Assembly: GCA_963682085.1 (NCBI GenBank)
Contig: OY821614.1
Span: forward strand, 930,001 to 994,000
Direction of reading: 5' to 3'
Length of the DNA stretch: 64,000 nt
DNA from: Thiodubiliella sp900128405
Lineage (GTDB): Bacteria; Pseudomonadota; Gammaproteobacteria; PS1; Pseudothioglobaceae
Shown: piece after piece, positions 28,159-36,390 of the stretch
How the letters are laid out: the number at the start of each line of letters is the position of its first letter
Position numbering within the stretch: position 1 is the stretch's first letter
Program-made: the position numbers and the translations under genes
Notes under the pieces: model-generated
Database searches by the model: none
Seen by the model: the letters and a program-made list of their open reading frames with translations, nothing else
What the model was told of the DNA's origin: nothing

Positions 28159-28477
28159 AATAAAAACTGCAACAAGCAAGCCATTTTGGCATTAACAAGT
28201 AGGGATGGGTTTGTAACCCATCCTTAAATTTGCTATTGGGAAGGGTTACAAACCCTTCCCTACTTTTTCAATTAAAGGGGTAATGTGACTTGGTTTTTAA
28301 TTTTGGTAAAAAAAATAATGGATGGTTGTAAAATTCGCTTTGCTGTCTATAAAACTTATTTTTCTATTTACAAAAGTTACTCAACTTTCTATTAATTTCC
28401 TGTATTTGTCCATGTAACTTGTCAGTTTTCTATTGCACGCATTTTGCTTTCTATTAAATTATTTTTTTCAAACATTA
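28159..28477. repeat. Long direct repeat flanking the CotH gene, copy 1
   Basis: About 320 bases almost identical to 32560-32917, including the twin-hairpin element at 28198-28264 and a downstream AT-rich stretch containing several TTTCTATT octamers. It lies just beyond the 3' end of the CotH gene (28549). Apart from the CoiA-like remnant and this repeat, the 835-base region after cbbR holds no recognisable gene. Confidence 0.85.
28198..28264. repeat. 67-bp twin-hairpin MITE/REP-like element, copy 1
   Basis: Two consecutive hairpins, GGATGGGTT-TGT-AACCCATCC and GGGAAGGGT-TACAA-ACCCTTCCC, framed by AGTAGGGA and TCCCTACT so that the whole unit is an imperfect palindrome. The identical layout recurs at 32597-32663. 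This is the structure of a miniature inverted-repeat element or a BIME-like REP pair. It encodes nothing. Confidence 0.8.
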
Positions 28478-28548
28478 GGAGAAACACCTGTGGGTGGCTT
28501 TTGGTAGGTATTTCACCTCGTTTTGAAAGTTTTATTTTTATAAGGGGC

Positions 28549-31509
28549 TTAATTTGTTTCTATAAGCACTTTAGCGTTACTAATAACGACGCCATATCTA
28601 CCAGCCCATCTCTCACGATCTTTGCCGCCATCTCTATAAGTGATGTAACGCACAGTTTTACCAGCTGGAATATCAATAGTTTTAAAGATTTTTTCTATTG
28701 ATTTATTACCCCAAGTGCAAAGTTTTGGCACTCTTGTGGGGCGTTTTCCAGTAGAAAATCGCTTAACAATGTTGTGTGCTTCATCTTTCAACTCAACTTC
28801 TAGAAATAGATAGTCATTACCACAATACACATCTCTAAATTCAGCACCAACCAATACTTTATCAGTCTCATCTAATAATGTGCCAAATTTGCTTACATCA
28901 ATGGTTTGTTCTTTAATGTTCCATCCATACGAAGTGTTAAAACCTTTGTTGACACTATTATTGTAAAAACCAGAACCAAAGCCTTCGCCGTCATTTTGAA
29001 TAATATCCCAATGCTTTAAACCTTCTTGGGCGTTATTATTCTTTAAAAGATTGCCGACAATGACAACTTTAGCGTTACTAATAACAACGCCATATCTACC
29101 GGACCACCACTCACGATCTTTGCCACCATCTCTATAAGTAATGTAACGCACAGTTTTCCCAGCTGGAATGTCAATAATTTCAGAGATTTTTTCTGTTGAT
29201 TTATTGCCCCAAGTGCAAAGTTTTGGTGCCTTTGTGGGGCGTTTTCCAGTGGAAAATCGCTTAATAATATTGCGCTCTTCATCTTTTAACTCAACTTCTA
29301 AAAACAGGTAGTCATTGCCACAATATACATCTCTAAATTCAGCACCAACCAATACTTTATCAGTCTCATCTAATAACGCACCAAATTTGCTTACATCAAT
29401 GGTTTGTTCTTTAATGCTCCATTCATACGAAGTGTTAAAACCTTTGTTGACGCTATTATTGTAAAAACCAGAGCCAAAGCCTTCGCCGCCATTTTGAATA
29501 ATATCCCAATGCTTTAAACCTTCTTGGGCGTTATTATTCTTTAAAAGATTGCTGACAATGCCCGGATAGATATAGCTATCAAGCCTTAGGCTAAGTATTT
29601 TATTTTGTAAAAACTCCTTATCACTAAAACGATCATCAGTATAATTTTGCAACTTGGGATAATCTAACGCTCTATCCCAGCGCAATTCTTCTAATTGCGT
29701 GGCATTACCCAACATATTCAAATGATTCTGAATTTGTTGTTGATAAAATTCCGGTGTTAAAACACCACCTACCTTTGTCTCTTGTTCAAACAAATTAATG
29801 TAACGCTGTCGGCCCTCTTGTGATTGTGCAATAATCTTCCAATGTAGGGGAGATTGGCGAGTACAGGCATCCTGAATAAAATCGGGGACACAAGACCTGT
29901 TAAATGCCAAATCACCATCCCATAAAATATCAAAATAATGATTTCCATTTGGCGACTTCGTTGCACCTGAAAACGCCCCAAGATCTTTTTCTTTTGAAAA
30001 CATATAACGATTTTGCAACCCATGATCGTTAGAGCCAGATAATCTAATCACGAACATAGAAATCAAACTACTGTCCACATTAAACCACTCTTCCACTGAT
30101 GAATAATCACGATTATTTTGAATATAATGGTAATAATTTTGAAAATCAAAAATAGACTTAAACTCTGCCTTAATCTTTTTGTTATCAACAGCAGGCTGTT
30201 TAAAGCTAACAGCCACTTGTGTTGTGGTATTGTGAATATTAATCGATCCACTACCATCTCCCGACAATACAAACGAAGGAAAGGAAGACTCACTAAGGTC
30301 AGGTTTTAACTGCATCTTTGGTTTTTTAACTTTAACCTTAAAATCAAAATCCCAATCTTTGGAATAAGCACGAAAAGGAATGGTTTCGTTCCAGTCTGTT
30401 TGCACGCCATTTCCTCGTGTAGAAAATTCATATTCATGCTCAGATTTCGGCTCAATAAGATAACTACCTAAAGTAACGCCACCAAATGTCGCTTTGTGCA
30501 ACATACCTTTGCCTTTTTTATCAAAACCCAACACCTTTGTGCGTGCTTTTGTCGTACCCCACCCTCCTTTTCCTAAGCCAATATGTTCAGAAACATTATA
30601 AGCCCCCCAAAATCGTCCATTAAATATGACAAGAGCAAAGTAAGAATCCGCTGCTAATGCCGCACCAAAAACCTGTTGTTCCAGTTTACGCTCGACATCA
30701 TTCATTAATTTATTGGCTGATAAATTACTTGAAGAAAATACTTTGTGTGCAATAAAAACTAATTTCTTTCTAGCGCCCTGATAGTCGCCACCACTATCCT
30801 GAAAACCTTCAAAAAGATTGTCCGAATCAAATTTAACGGTGTAGCTTTTCTTATCAGTCCAAGTGGCTGTGTACCCTCTTATTCTGATTTTTGTATCTTG
30901 ATAAATTTTATTGGCATAAACATCCTTAAAAACCACAGCTGAATAAGACTGATCAACAGGCTCTTCAACATTTTGATGTATGCCAGATACAGCATTCGTT
31001 AACTTTTTATAACACGCTTCATCTGGACAAGAGAACTCATAGATTTGTATACCATCGCCCGTCAAAGACAGGGTATCAAAAGACGAAATATTGTTATTTT
31101 CTAACCAATTATTTGGATATGAAATAGTGTAACTATTACCAGCTGGCAATGCAGATGCTGTATAGATAAGTGTTTTATTGTCATTTATCCAATTAAATGA
31201 ACTGTGCACACCCTCAGCTGAAAGACTAGAAATATTTTCATGTAGATGCTTAAGTTGCTCTGCATCGCTCTTTAAAATTCTAAAGTTATTAATAAAAGCA
31301 GCTTTTTCATCTGTCGTCAGTATATGATCAAACTTTAGCCTTAAACTTGCATAGGGAAAAATATGTTCATTGTCAGTGCTGGCTATAGAAAATGTATCAT
31401 CTTGCTTGCAACTAGAATGGCAATAAACAAAATCCAAGTCTAAGTTTTGTGTGGCATATACCGTATTGCCCACCCAAAAAAATATCATAAATAAAATATG
31501 TTTTTTCAT
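28549..31509 (-). CDS. Secreted CotH-family protein with two C-terminal FBA-like sugar-binding domains
   Basis: A 986-residue protein with a signal peptide (MKKHILFMIFFWVGNTVYA). Residues about 160-620 are CotH-like: KIRIRGYTATWTDKKSYTVK, ALAADSYFALVIFNGRFWGA with the following NVSEHIG, and YFDILWDGDLAF. CotH proteins are atypical kinases in bacterial spores and host-binding invasins in Mucorales. Residues 654-819 and 820-986 are near-identical tandem domains that resemble the F-box-associated domain of FBXO2/FBXO6: each starts NLLKNNNAQEGLKHWDIIQN, continues FNTSY-x-W, VGAEFRDVY and LFLEVELKDE, and ends VRYITYRDGG and GRYGVVISNAKV. In Fbs1 this domain binds high-mannose N-glycans. Export plus glycan-binding-like domains suggest an effector acting on host glycoproteins; the activity is inferred. 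The gene is flanked by duplicated sequence. Confidence 0.85.
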   Translation of the reverse strand: MKKHILFMIFFWVGNTVYATQNLDLDFVYCHSSCKQDDTFSIASTDNEHIFPYASLRLKFDHILTTDEKAAFINNFRILKSDAEQLKHLHENISSLSAEGVHSSFNWINDNKTLIYTASALPAGNSYTISYPNNWLENNNISSFDTLSLTGDGIQIYEFSCPDEACYKKLTNAVSGIHQNVEEPVDQSYSAVVFKDVYANKIYQDTKIRIRGYTATWTDKKSYTVKFDSDNLFEGFQDSGGDYQGARKKLVFIAHKVFSSSNLSANKLMNDVERKLEQQVFGAALAADSYFALVIFNGRFWGAYNVSEHIGLGKGGWGTTKARTKVLGFDKKGKGMLHKATFGGVTLGSYLIEPKSEHEYEFSTRGNGVQTDWNETIPFRAYSKDWDFDFKVKVKKPKMQLKPDLSESSFPSFVLSGDGSGSINIHNTTTQVAVSFKQPAVDNKKIKAEFKSIFDFQNYYHYIQNNRDYSSVEEWFNVDSSLISMFVIRLSGSNDHGLQNRYMFSKEKDLGAFSGATKSPNGNHYFDILWDGDLAFNRSCVPDFIQDACTRQSPLHWKIIAQSQEGRQRYINLFEQETKVGGVLTPEFYQQQIQNHLNMLGNATQLEELRWDRALDYPKLQNYTDDRFSDKEFLQNKILSLRLDSYIYPGIVSNLLKNNNAQEGLKHWDIIQNGGEGFGSGFYNNSVNKGFNTSYEWSIKEQTIDVSKFGALLDETDKVLVGAEFRDVYCGNDYLFLEVELKDEERNIIKRFSTGKRPTKAPKLCTWGNKSTEKISEIIDIPAGKTVRYITYRDGGKDREWWSGRYGVVISNAKVVIVGNLLKNNNAQEGLKHWDIIQNDGEGFGSGFYNNSVNKGFNTSYGWNIKEQTIDVSKFGTLLDETDKVLVGAEFRDVYCGNDYLFLEVELKDEAHNIVKRFSTGKRPTRVPKLCTWGNKSIEKIFKTIDIPAGKTVRYITYRDGGKDRERWAGRYGVVISNAKVLIETN
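28552..29550 (-). repeat. Tandem duplication encoding the two FBA-like domains
   Basis: Two consecutive units of about 500 bases (29053-29550 and 28552-29052) within the CotH gene, highly similar at DNA level, including at many third codon positions, which implies recent duplication or gene conversion. Differences include the key loop WWSGR (unit 1, Trp801-Trp802) versus RWAGR (unit 2, Arg967-Trp968). Confidence 0.9.
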
Positions 31510-31883
31510 TTCTCACCTCTATTTCAATGAGACCTTGATATAAAGTAGAATTCAATTTTTACCCAATTAACGATTTCTTTAAACTTTGCTCTAACAAGAC
31601 TAAGGCTGGATTTACCCGCCTAAAAGATTGCTGAGTGCCGCTGGAAAAACTACCAAGTAGATAAGAAGTAGATTCTTGATGATTGCTTATACAAAGGCCT
31701 TTCAATATAAATCAACCAAATTTCGCACTTATTTTTAGTGTTCTTAATTTTTTAATATGATGAATTATAACATGCCATTCAGAAGTCTTTGTGAGAATAT
31801 AGTTTCCAAAAATGAGAATGAAAAATATTTTTTTACAATGAGGATTTTAAAGACTTAGCCAAAAAAAACACACCACAGGAAAC

Positions 31884-32003
31884 AACTCTCACCCATCGCA
31901 CAACGCTTTAAAGATTTTTATTATTGAAAACGGGAAACTCGCCCCCAAAAAGTAAGCACACCCTTATCCACACAGTATAAACAAGAACCGTTCCACGCAT
32001 TTA
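31884..32003. repeat. cbbR 3'-end repeat, copy 2
   Basis: Copy of the end of cbbR and its downstream sequence (native at 27642-27766), without the rest of the gene and with a one-base insertion in a T-run. Located about 375 bases upstream of the CotH start codon. The 31510-31883 stretch before it holds the CotH promoter region and nothing else recognisable. Confidence 0.85.
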
Positions 32004-32301
32004 AAAAACCTACTAAAAAAGGCGAAAGCTTAGTTAAAACTAAAGCTTATAAAGCGTGGGGCTATATTATTTATAGTGCTTTAAATCCAAAATCTAGAGA
32101 TTACATTCCAAATATTACAATTCATGAAGAATGGAGAGATTTTCATACTTTTCATAAAGATGCTGGAGACCCTTTATTTAAAAATATGGCTTTTGCAAGA
32201 GTGAATAAAGATAAAGGTTTTTTCCCAGGAAACTGCTTTTGGTTAACTAAAAGTGAAGCAAGTAAAATTAATGGTAAATACATGAAAAAAAATGGTAAAT
32301 T
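32004..32301 (+). pseudogene. Fragment of a phage-type HNH/AP2-like protein
   Basis: An open frame without a start codon runs on from the cbbR-end repeat: KPTKKGESLVKTKAYKAWGY, then HEEWRDFHTFHKDAGDP, RVNKDKGFF and GNCFWLTKSEASKIN. This follows the pattern of phage and mobile-element DNA-binding/homing proteins (W..M..RC.NP...W..F..F..DMG....LDRIN.DG.Y...NCRWAT..EQ). The zinc or catalytic residues of the canonical family are partly replaced. An internal ATG at 32186 could start a short product, but the protein is more likely a truncated remnant. Family assignment moderate. Confidence 0.5.
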
Positions 32302-32368
32302 TACAAGTAGAAAACAAAAAAGTTCTAATAAGTTAAATCACATTGCCCCTAACTCAACCCGATTTATC

Positions 32369-32397
32369 CTCATTCCTACGCACAGCGTTAGAATGAG
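32369..32397. repeat. Short REP-like palindrome
   Basis: CTCATTCCTACG and CGTTAGAATGAG flank a five-base loop, an imperfect 12-bp hairpin. It is related to the arms of the 142-bp element at 38038-38180, so it belongs to the same family of dispersed palindromes. Confidence 0.6.
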
Positions 32398-32559
32398 ATA
32401 ACATTCTGTTACTAAAATCGCAATACAGCCATATTGATCATTTAGGCTTGAAGTTGAGGTAGTAAAGTGTTTGAGTGCTAAAAATTATTTGGATAATAAA
32501 GAGATTTTGAGAATTTTAGACGAGTGGCTTTAAATATGAAAAATATGCATTTCTGCGTG

Positions 32560-32917
32560 ATAAAAACTGCAACAAACAAACCATTTTGGCATTAACAGTA
32601 GGGATGGGTTTGTAACCCATCCTTAAATTTGCTATTGGGAAGGGTTACAAACCCTTCCCTACTTTCTCAATTAAAGGGGTGGATGTGGCTTGATTTTTGG
32701 TTTTGGTAAAAAAATAATGGATGGTTGTAAAAATCGCTCTGTTATCTGTAAAACTTATTTTTCTATCTACAAAAGTTACTCAACTTTCTATTAATTTCCT
32801 GCATTTATCCATGTAACTCGTCAGTTCTCTATTGCACGCATTTTGCCTTTTATTAAATTTTTATTTTTTTCCGAAAAAACTTAAATTCTTTCTATTAAAT
32901 TATTTTTTTTCAAACAT
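32560..32917. repeat. Long direct repeat flanking the CotH gene, copy 2
   Basis: Counterpart of 28159-28477 in the same orientation, with an insertion near its end (about 32858-32890). It includes the second twin-hairpin element. Order of the repeated blocks (cbbR end, then this repeat) is the same on both sides of CotH, so the flanks look like one duplicated segment with different inserts. Confidence 0.85.
32597..32663. repeat. 67-bp twin-hairpin MITE/REP-like element, copy 2
   Basis: Base-for-base the same twin-hairpin layout as 28198-28264: two 9-bp perfect stems within an AGTAGGGA...TCCCTACT frame. Confidence 0.8.
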
Positions 32918-32948
32918 GGAAATTTAACTATTAAAGCATTATAGTGTA

Positions 32949-33002
32949 ATTATATTGCTATAGGTTAAGTTAATAGCACTAACACTAACCTTTTTATTAC
33001 AC
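32949..33002. other. Large AT-rich dyad downstream of outer-membrane protein gene
   Basis: AGTGTAAT/ATTACACT arms (with inner TAGGTTA/TAACCT pairing) bracket about 40 bases just beyond the stop of the minus-strand outer-membrane protein gene. It may serve as its transcript terminator. It does not show the core sites of an attC. Confidence 0.45.
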
Positions 33003-33005
33003 TGT

Positions 33006-33611
33006 TTAAAAAATGTAATTTAATGAAAAACGAAGATTTGATACATCAAATTTTGTGCTGACTCCGACATCACTTGAACTCATTTTTTTAAATTTATAAT
33101 CAATATCAGCTAAATGCAAATTAAATCCTATAGTCCAAAACATCTGATTACTATATTTGTACTCATAGCCACCTCTGATTAATGGTCCAACTCCGCTGAA
33201 CGATGAGGCATCCAGATAAAGAAATGGTTTATTTTTAATTTCAACACTACTTAATCCCGCTCCAAGAAACCACCCATGATGCACGCCTTCATTATTAAAT
33301 GAGTGATCTACAGAAATAGATGTTGTGGTAACTGTAAAAACTGAGGAAACATCTTCTTTGCCTGTAAAATATGATAAATTTATTTTTTTCGTATCATTTA
33401 AAAGTGCACCAGCTGTAAAACCAATTGCAGTTCCTGTATCTCTTGTTGGAGCGGAAGTAGAACCAAAGCCTGAGTTTAAATCAGTGGTAGATAGTCCATC
33501 CCCATTAAGAGAAAAACTATTCATTGAAACACCAATATATGGTTGAAATTCAGCTAAAGAGTTTGTGCTAATTATTGAAAGTAAAGCACTTAATAGTAAT
33601 ATTTTTTTCAT
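33006..33611 (-). CDS. Outer-membrane beta-barrel protein
   Basis: A 201-residue exported protein, start chosen at 33611 (MKKILLLSALLSIISTNSLA signal peptide, cleavage near SLA). The mature part alternates short amphipathic strands and turns (FQPYIGVSMNSFSL, then GYEYKYSNQMFWTIGFNLHL) and ends in phenylalanine (LRFSLNYIF), the typical signature of a small barrel inserted by the BAM complex. Specific function unknown. It lies between the CotH island and the purU-side repeat. Confidence 0.75.
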   Translation of the reverse strand: MKKILLLSALLSIISTNSLAEFQPYIGVSMNSFSLNGDGLSTTDLNSGFGSTSAPTRDTGTAIGFTAGALLNDTKKINLSYFTGKEDVSSVFTVTTTSISVDHSFNNEGVHHGWFLGAGLSSVEIKNKPFLYLDASSFSGVGPLIRGGYEYKYSNQMFWTIGFNLHLADIDYKFKKMSSSDVGVSTKFDVSNLRFSLNYIF

Positions 33612-33667
33612 TTTATTCTCCACGCCCTATGGTTTAAAAAAGTTGCTAATTGTTAGGACGCCACAAA

Positions 33668-33985
33668 CAACTAACTATTATTATAAGGATACATTTCCTT
33701 ATACTACACTATTAAAAATAACTAAATTCTATCTATTTTTTTAAGTTAAAACCTATATTTTTACCAAATATAACATATGATATCAAAATAAAAATAAATA
33801 AATTAAAAGTGTAATTTAATAACGGGAACTATAATAACAGAAAACAAACTAATTATTCAACAAATATGTGGAAAAATGCAACAAATACACTAAAAATATC
33901 TATTGTTACTCACGTGTATTTTTAATAAAAGTGTGATTTTTTTATCTGAAAACAATTGTCTTATTATTACAGGTTAATACACGGT
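33668..33985. repeat. purU 3'-flank repeat, copy A
   Basis: The last about 44 bases of purU and about 270 bases beyond, repeated with divergence and a deletion at 40101-40352. It accounts for the 330-base gap between the outer-membrane protein gene and purU. On the gene-sense (minus) strand it ends in ATAGTTAG, where the two copies stop matching. Confidence 0.8.
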
Positions 33986-34787
33986 CTTCAAGGTGGTATT
34001 GTAGACCTTTGGCGAGGGTAATTTTTTCAATGTCTTGTCCCATTTTTTGCATTTCTTCGGCGTTGTCGCTGTGGTCAACTCGGAGGACATCTTGTTCGAT
34101 AATGGGGCCTTCGTCTAGTTCGTTGGTAATGTAATGGCAGGTTGCGCCGATGAGTTTTACGCCGCGATCGGCTGCGCGTTGGTAGGGGTTGGCGCCTACG
34201 AATGAGGGGAGGAAGGAGTGGTGGATGTTGATAATTTTGCCTTGGTATTTTTCACACATTGATTTGGGGATGATTTGCATGTAGCGTGCTAGCACGATTA
34301 CATCGGGGTTAAATGAATCTACGGTGTTCATCATTTTTGCCATATCGGCTGTTTTGGTGGCTTTTTCAATGGCTACTTGTTTAAAATCTACTTCATACCA
34401 GCTGGCAATTTTTCTTAGTTTGTTGTGATTGGATAATATGCCGATAATATTGCCTTCTAGTTCGTTTTCGTGCCCACGGTGTAGTAAATCTGCTACGCAA
34501 TGTGAGGATTTTGAGCCCATGATTAATATCCGTTTGAGTTGATTGGCATCGTTCATTTGCCAGTTCATTTGATATTGTTCGGCTAGTTGTGTGAATGTTT
34601 GTTTGAATGCGTCTAATGAGTCAAGGCTTGATTCGATTTCAATGCGCATAAAAAAGCGTTTGTTTTGTGCGTCTAGGTGGTGGTGGGCTTCTTTAATATT
34701 GCCGTGGTGTTCAAAAATAAATTGGCTGACTTTGGCGACTAAACCGTGTGCATCGGGGCAGGAAATTAGTAGACGATAGATATTCAT
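33942..34787 (-). CDS. purU: Formyltetrahydrofolate deformylase PurU
   Basis: Hydrolyses 10-formyl-tetrahydrofolate to formate and tetrahydrofolate; the formate can feed PurT or be oxidised by the formate dehydrogenase encoded upstream. The 281 residues comprise an N-terminal ACT domain (CPDAHGLVAKVSQFIFEHHG) and a C-terminal formyltransferase-like domain with ILIMGSKSSHC, NIHHSFLPSFVGANPY and the catalytic-type Asn-His-Asp set. The stop overlaps argJ's reading frame neighbour by four bases (argJ ends at 34784), so the two genes are coupled. Confidence 0.95.
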   Translation of the reverse strand: MNIYRLLISCPDAHGLVAKVSQFIFEHHGNIKEAHHHLDAQNKRFFMRIEIESSLDSLDAFKQTFTQLAEQYQMNWQMNDANQLKRILIMGSKSSHCVADLLHRGHENELEGNIIGILSNHNKLRKIASWYEVDFKQVAIEKATKTADMAKMMNTVDSFNPDVIVLARYMQIIPKSMCEKYQGKIINIHHSFLPSFVGANPYQRAADRGVKLIGATCHYITNELDEGPIIEQDVLRVDHSDNAEEMQKMGQDIEKITLAKGLQYHLEDRVLTCNNKTIVFR

Positions 34788-36013
34788 GTGCGGTATTCGG
34801 CGTTGATTTTAATATAATCATAGGATAAATCTGTTGTCCAAACGCTTTCAGATGTGTTATTTTTGCCAATTTCAATGGTAATGACAATTTCTTTTTTTGC
34901 CATCTCAACGCATCCCATTTCTTCCGTGTAATTTGCGTTCAATTCACCGTTTTTAATCAAACAAACTTCGCCCAAATAAATACCCACATCGCCCACTTTT
35001 AAATCAGCAATATTGGCACGCCCTACTGCCGCCAAAATCCGCCCCCAATTGGCATCAGAAGCAAATAATGCCGTTTTAACTAACGGCGAATGCGCCACAG
35101 CATAAGCCACTTCCAAGCAGTCTTTGGTAGTAGCACCCCCTTTAACGCAAATTTCAACAAATTTAGTTGCACCTTCGCCGTCTTGAATAATTTTATGTGC
35201 TAAAGTTTGGCTAACTTCATTAAGTGCATTTTGAAACGCCTCTGTGCAATCTGCAATGTCCACGCCACTTGTGCCTGTAGCGCTAAGGGTGCAAGCATCG
35301 TTAGTTGAGGTATCGCCATCAACGGTAATGCGATTAAAGGATTGATTAACCGCTTGCGTTAGACAGCGTTGTAATTCATTTTGAGTGGCTTTAACATCGG
35401 TGAAAATAAAACTAAGCATAGTCGCCATATCGGGGCGAATCATCCCTGAGCCTTTGGCAATACCAGTAATGCTGACGGTTTTACCCTTTATTTCAAATTG
35501 CTTGGAACAGGTTTTTTCAACTAAATCTGTGGTAAGAATTGCTTGCGCTACTTGAGGCAATTTGTCAGCTGATAGTTGAGCAGAAAGTGTAGCAATATTA
35601 TCTGAAAAACACTGCATTGGCAAAGGCTGCCCAATCACCCCAGTGGAAAATGGCAACACCTCTTCAGCCTTAATGCCTAATTTTTTTGCCACCAATTCAC
35701 ACACCCGATAAGCATTATCAAGCCCCCCTCCACCACTACCCAAACCCGTACCTGCATTGGCATTACCACTGTTAATCACCAGAGCACGCACTGAATTATT
35801 CAGATGATTTTTTGCCACCACCACAGGCGCAGCACAAAACACATTTTGAGTAAATACCGCTGCTGTTTCAGTTTCAGACACAAAAGACACAATCGACAAA
35901 TCTAATTTTTCGTCATCTTTTGGGTTTGAGTTTGCACTTGATTTTTGAGCATTTTTAATCCCCGCATTAATCGCCGCACAAGTGATACCCTTGATAGTTA
36001 ATAAATTATTCAT
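34784..36013 (-). CDS. argJ: Bifunctional ornithine acetyltransferase/N-acetylglutamate synthase ArgJ
   Basis: Recycles the acetyl group in arginine synthesis. Start chosen at 36013 (MNNLLTIKGITCAAINAGIK), giving 409 residues. The autocleavage site lies in KGSGMIRPDMATMLSF (cleaved between Ala and Thr, the new N-terminal Thr being the nucleophile). The C-terminal half shows DGEGATKF and ASDANWGRIL. A decayed fragment of the same gene is found at 41372-41640. Confidence 0.95.
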   Translation of the reverse strand: MNNLLTIKGITCAAINAGIKNAQKSSANSNPKDDEKLDLSIVSFVSETETAAVFTQNVFCAAPVVVAKNHLNNSVRALVINSGNANAGTGLGSGGGGLDNAYRVCELVAKKLGIKAEEVLPFSTGVIGQPLPMQCFSDNIATLSAQLSADKLPQVAQAILTTDLVEKTCSKQFEIKGKTVSITGIAKGSGMIRPDMATMLSFIFTDVKATQNELQRCLTQAVNQSFNRITVDGDTSTNDACTLSATGTSGVDIADCTEAFQNALNEVSQTLAHKIIQDGEGATKFVEICVKGGATTKDCLEVAYAVAHSPLVKTALFASDANWGRILAAVGRANIADLKVGDVGIYLGEVCLIKNGELNANYTEEMGCVEMAKKEIVITIEIGKNNTSESVWTTDLSYDYIKINAEYRT

Positions 36014-36390
36014 TTTTTTATTTTTTGTTAAAACCACATTGTTAAAAAAAAATTCTACTACCGTCAACCATTGACAGCACCAAAACTTGTTATTTTTAAT
36101 AAAGAACCTTCCCGCATTTATTAAAGCAACATTTTATACCTATAAACATTCAGCATAAAATACAAATCATTAATCAAATTTTGAATGTTTTAGCGTTTTT
36201 TCTGCAACAACAAAATTGCCAAAAAATAGATTTTAAACTTTTTTTACGCCCTAAAAGTCTAGATAATTCTACAATCCCCCTGAAAATACTCATATTTCAT
36301 CATCCTGCTATGTTCAAAAAAAACAGTGAAAAAACCCAACATTCAACGCTGTATAATCCTTGAAAATCATAACAATAAGTAAGGCTATAA
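36014..36390. other. Intergenic region between argJ and FRG-TPR gene
   Basis: A 377-base AT-rich divergent region that must hold promoters for both genes. At 36102-36130 it carries a sequence close to the one following cbbR (AAGAACC-TTCC-CGCATTTATTAAA-CAAC; also at 27743-27772 and, partly, 31980-32004). A 60-codon open frame at 36181-36363 has no family character. Nothing else is recognised. Confidence 0.5.

Noticed and set aside
28364..28456. Iterated TTTCTATT octamers as replication iterons
   Set aside because: Spacing is irregular, the second copy has degenerate versions, and there is no replication gene nearby.
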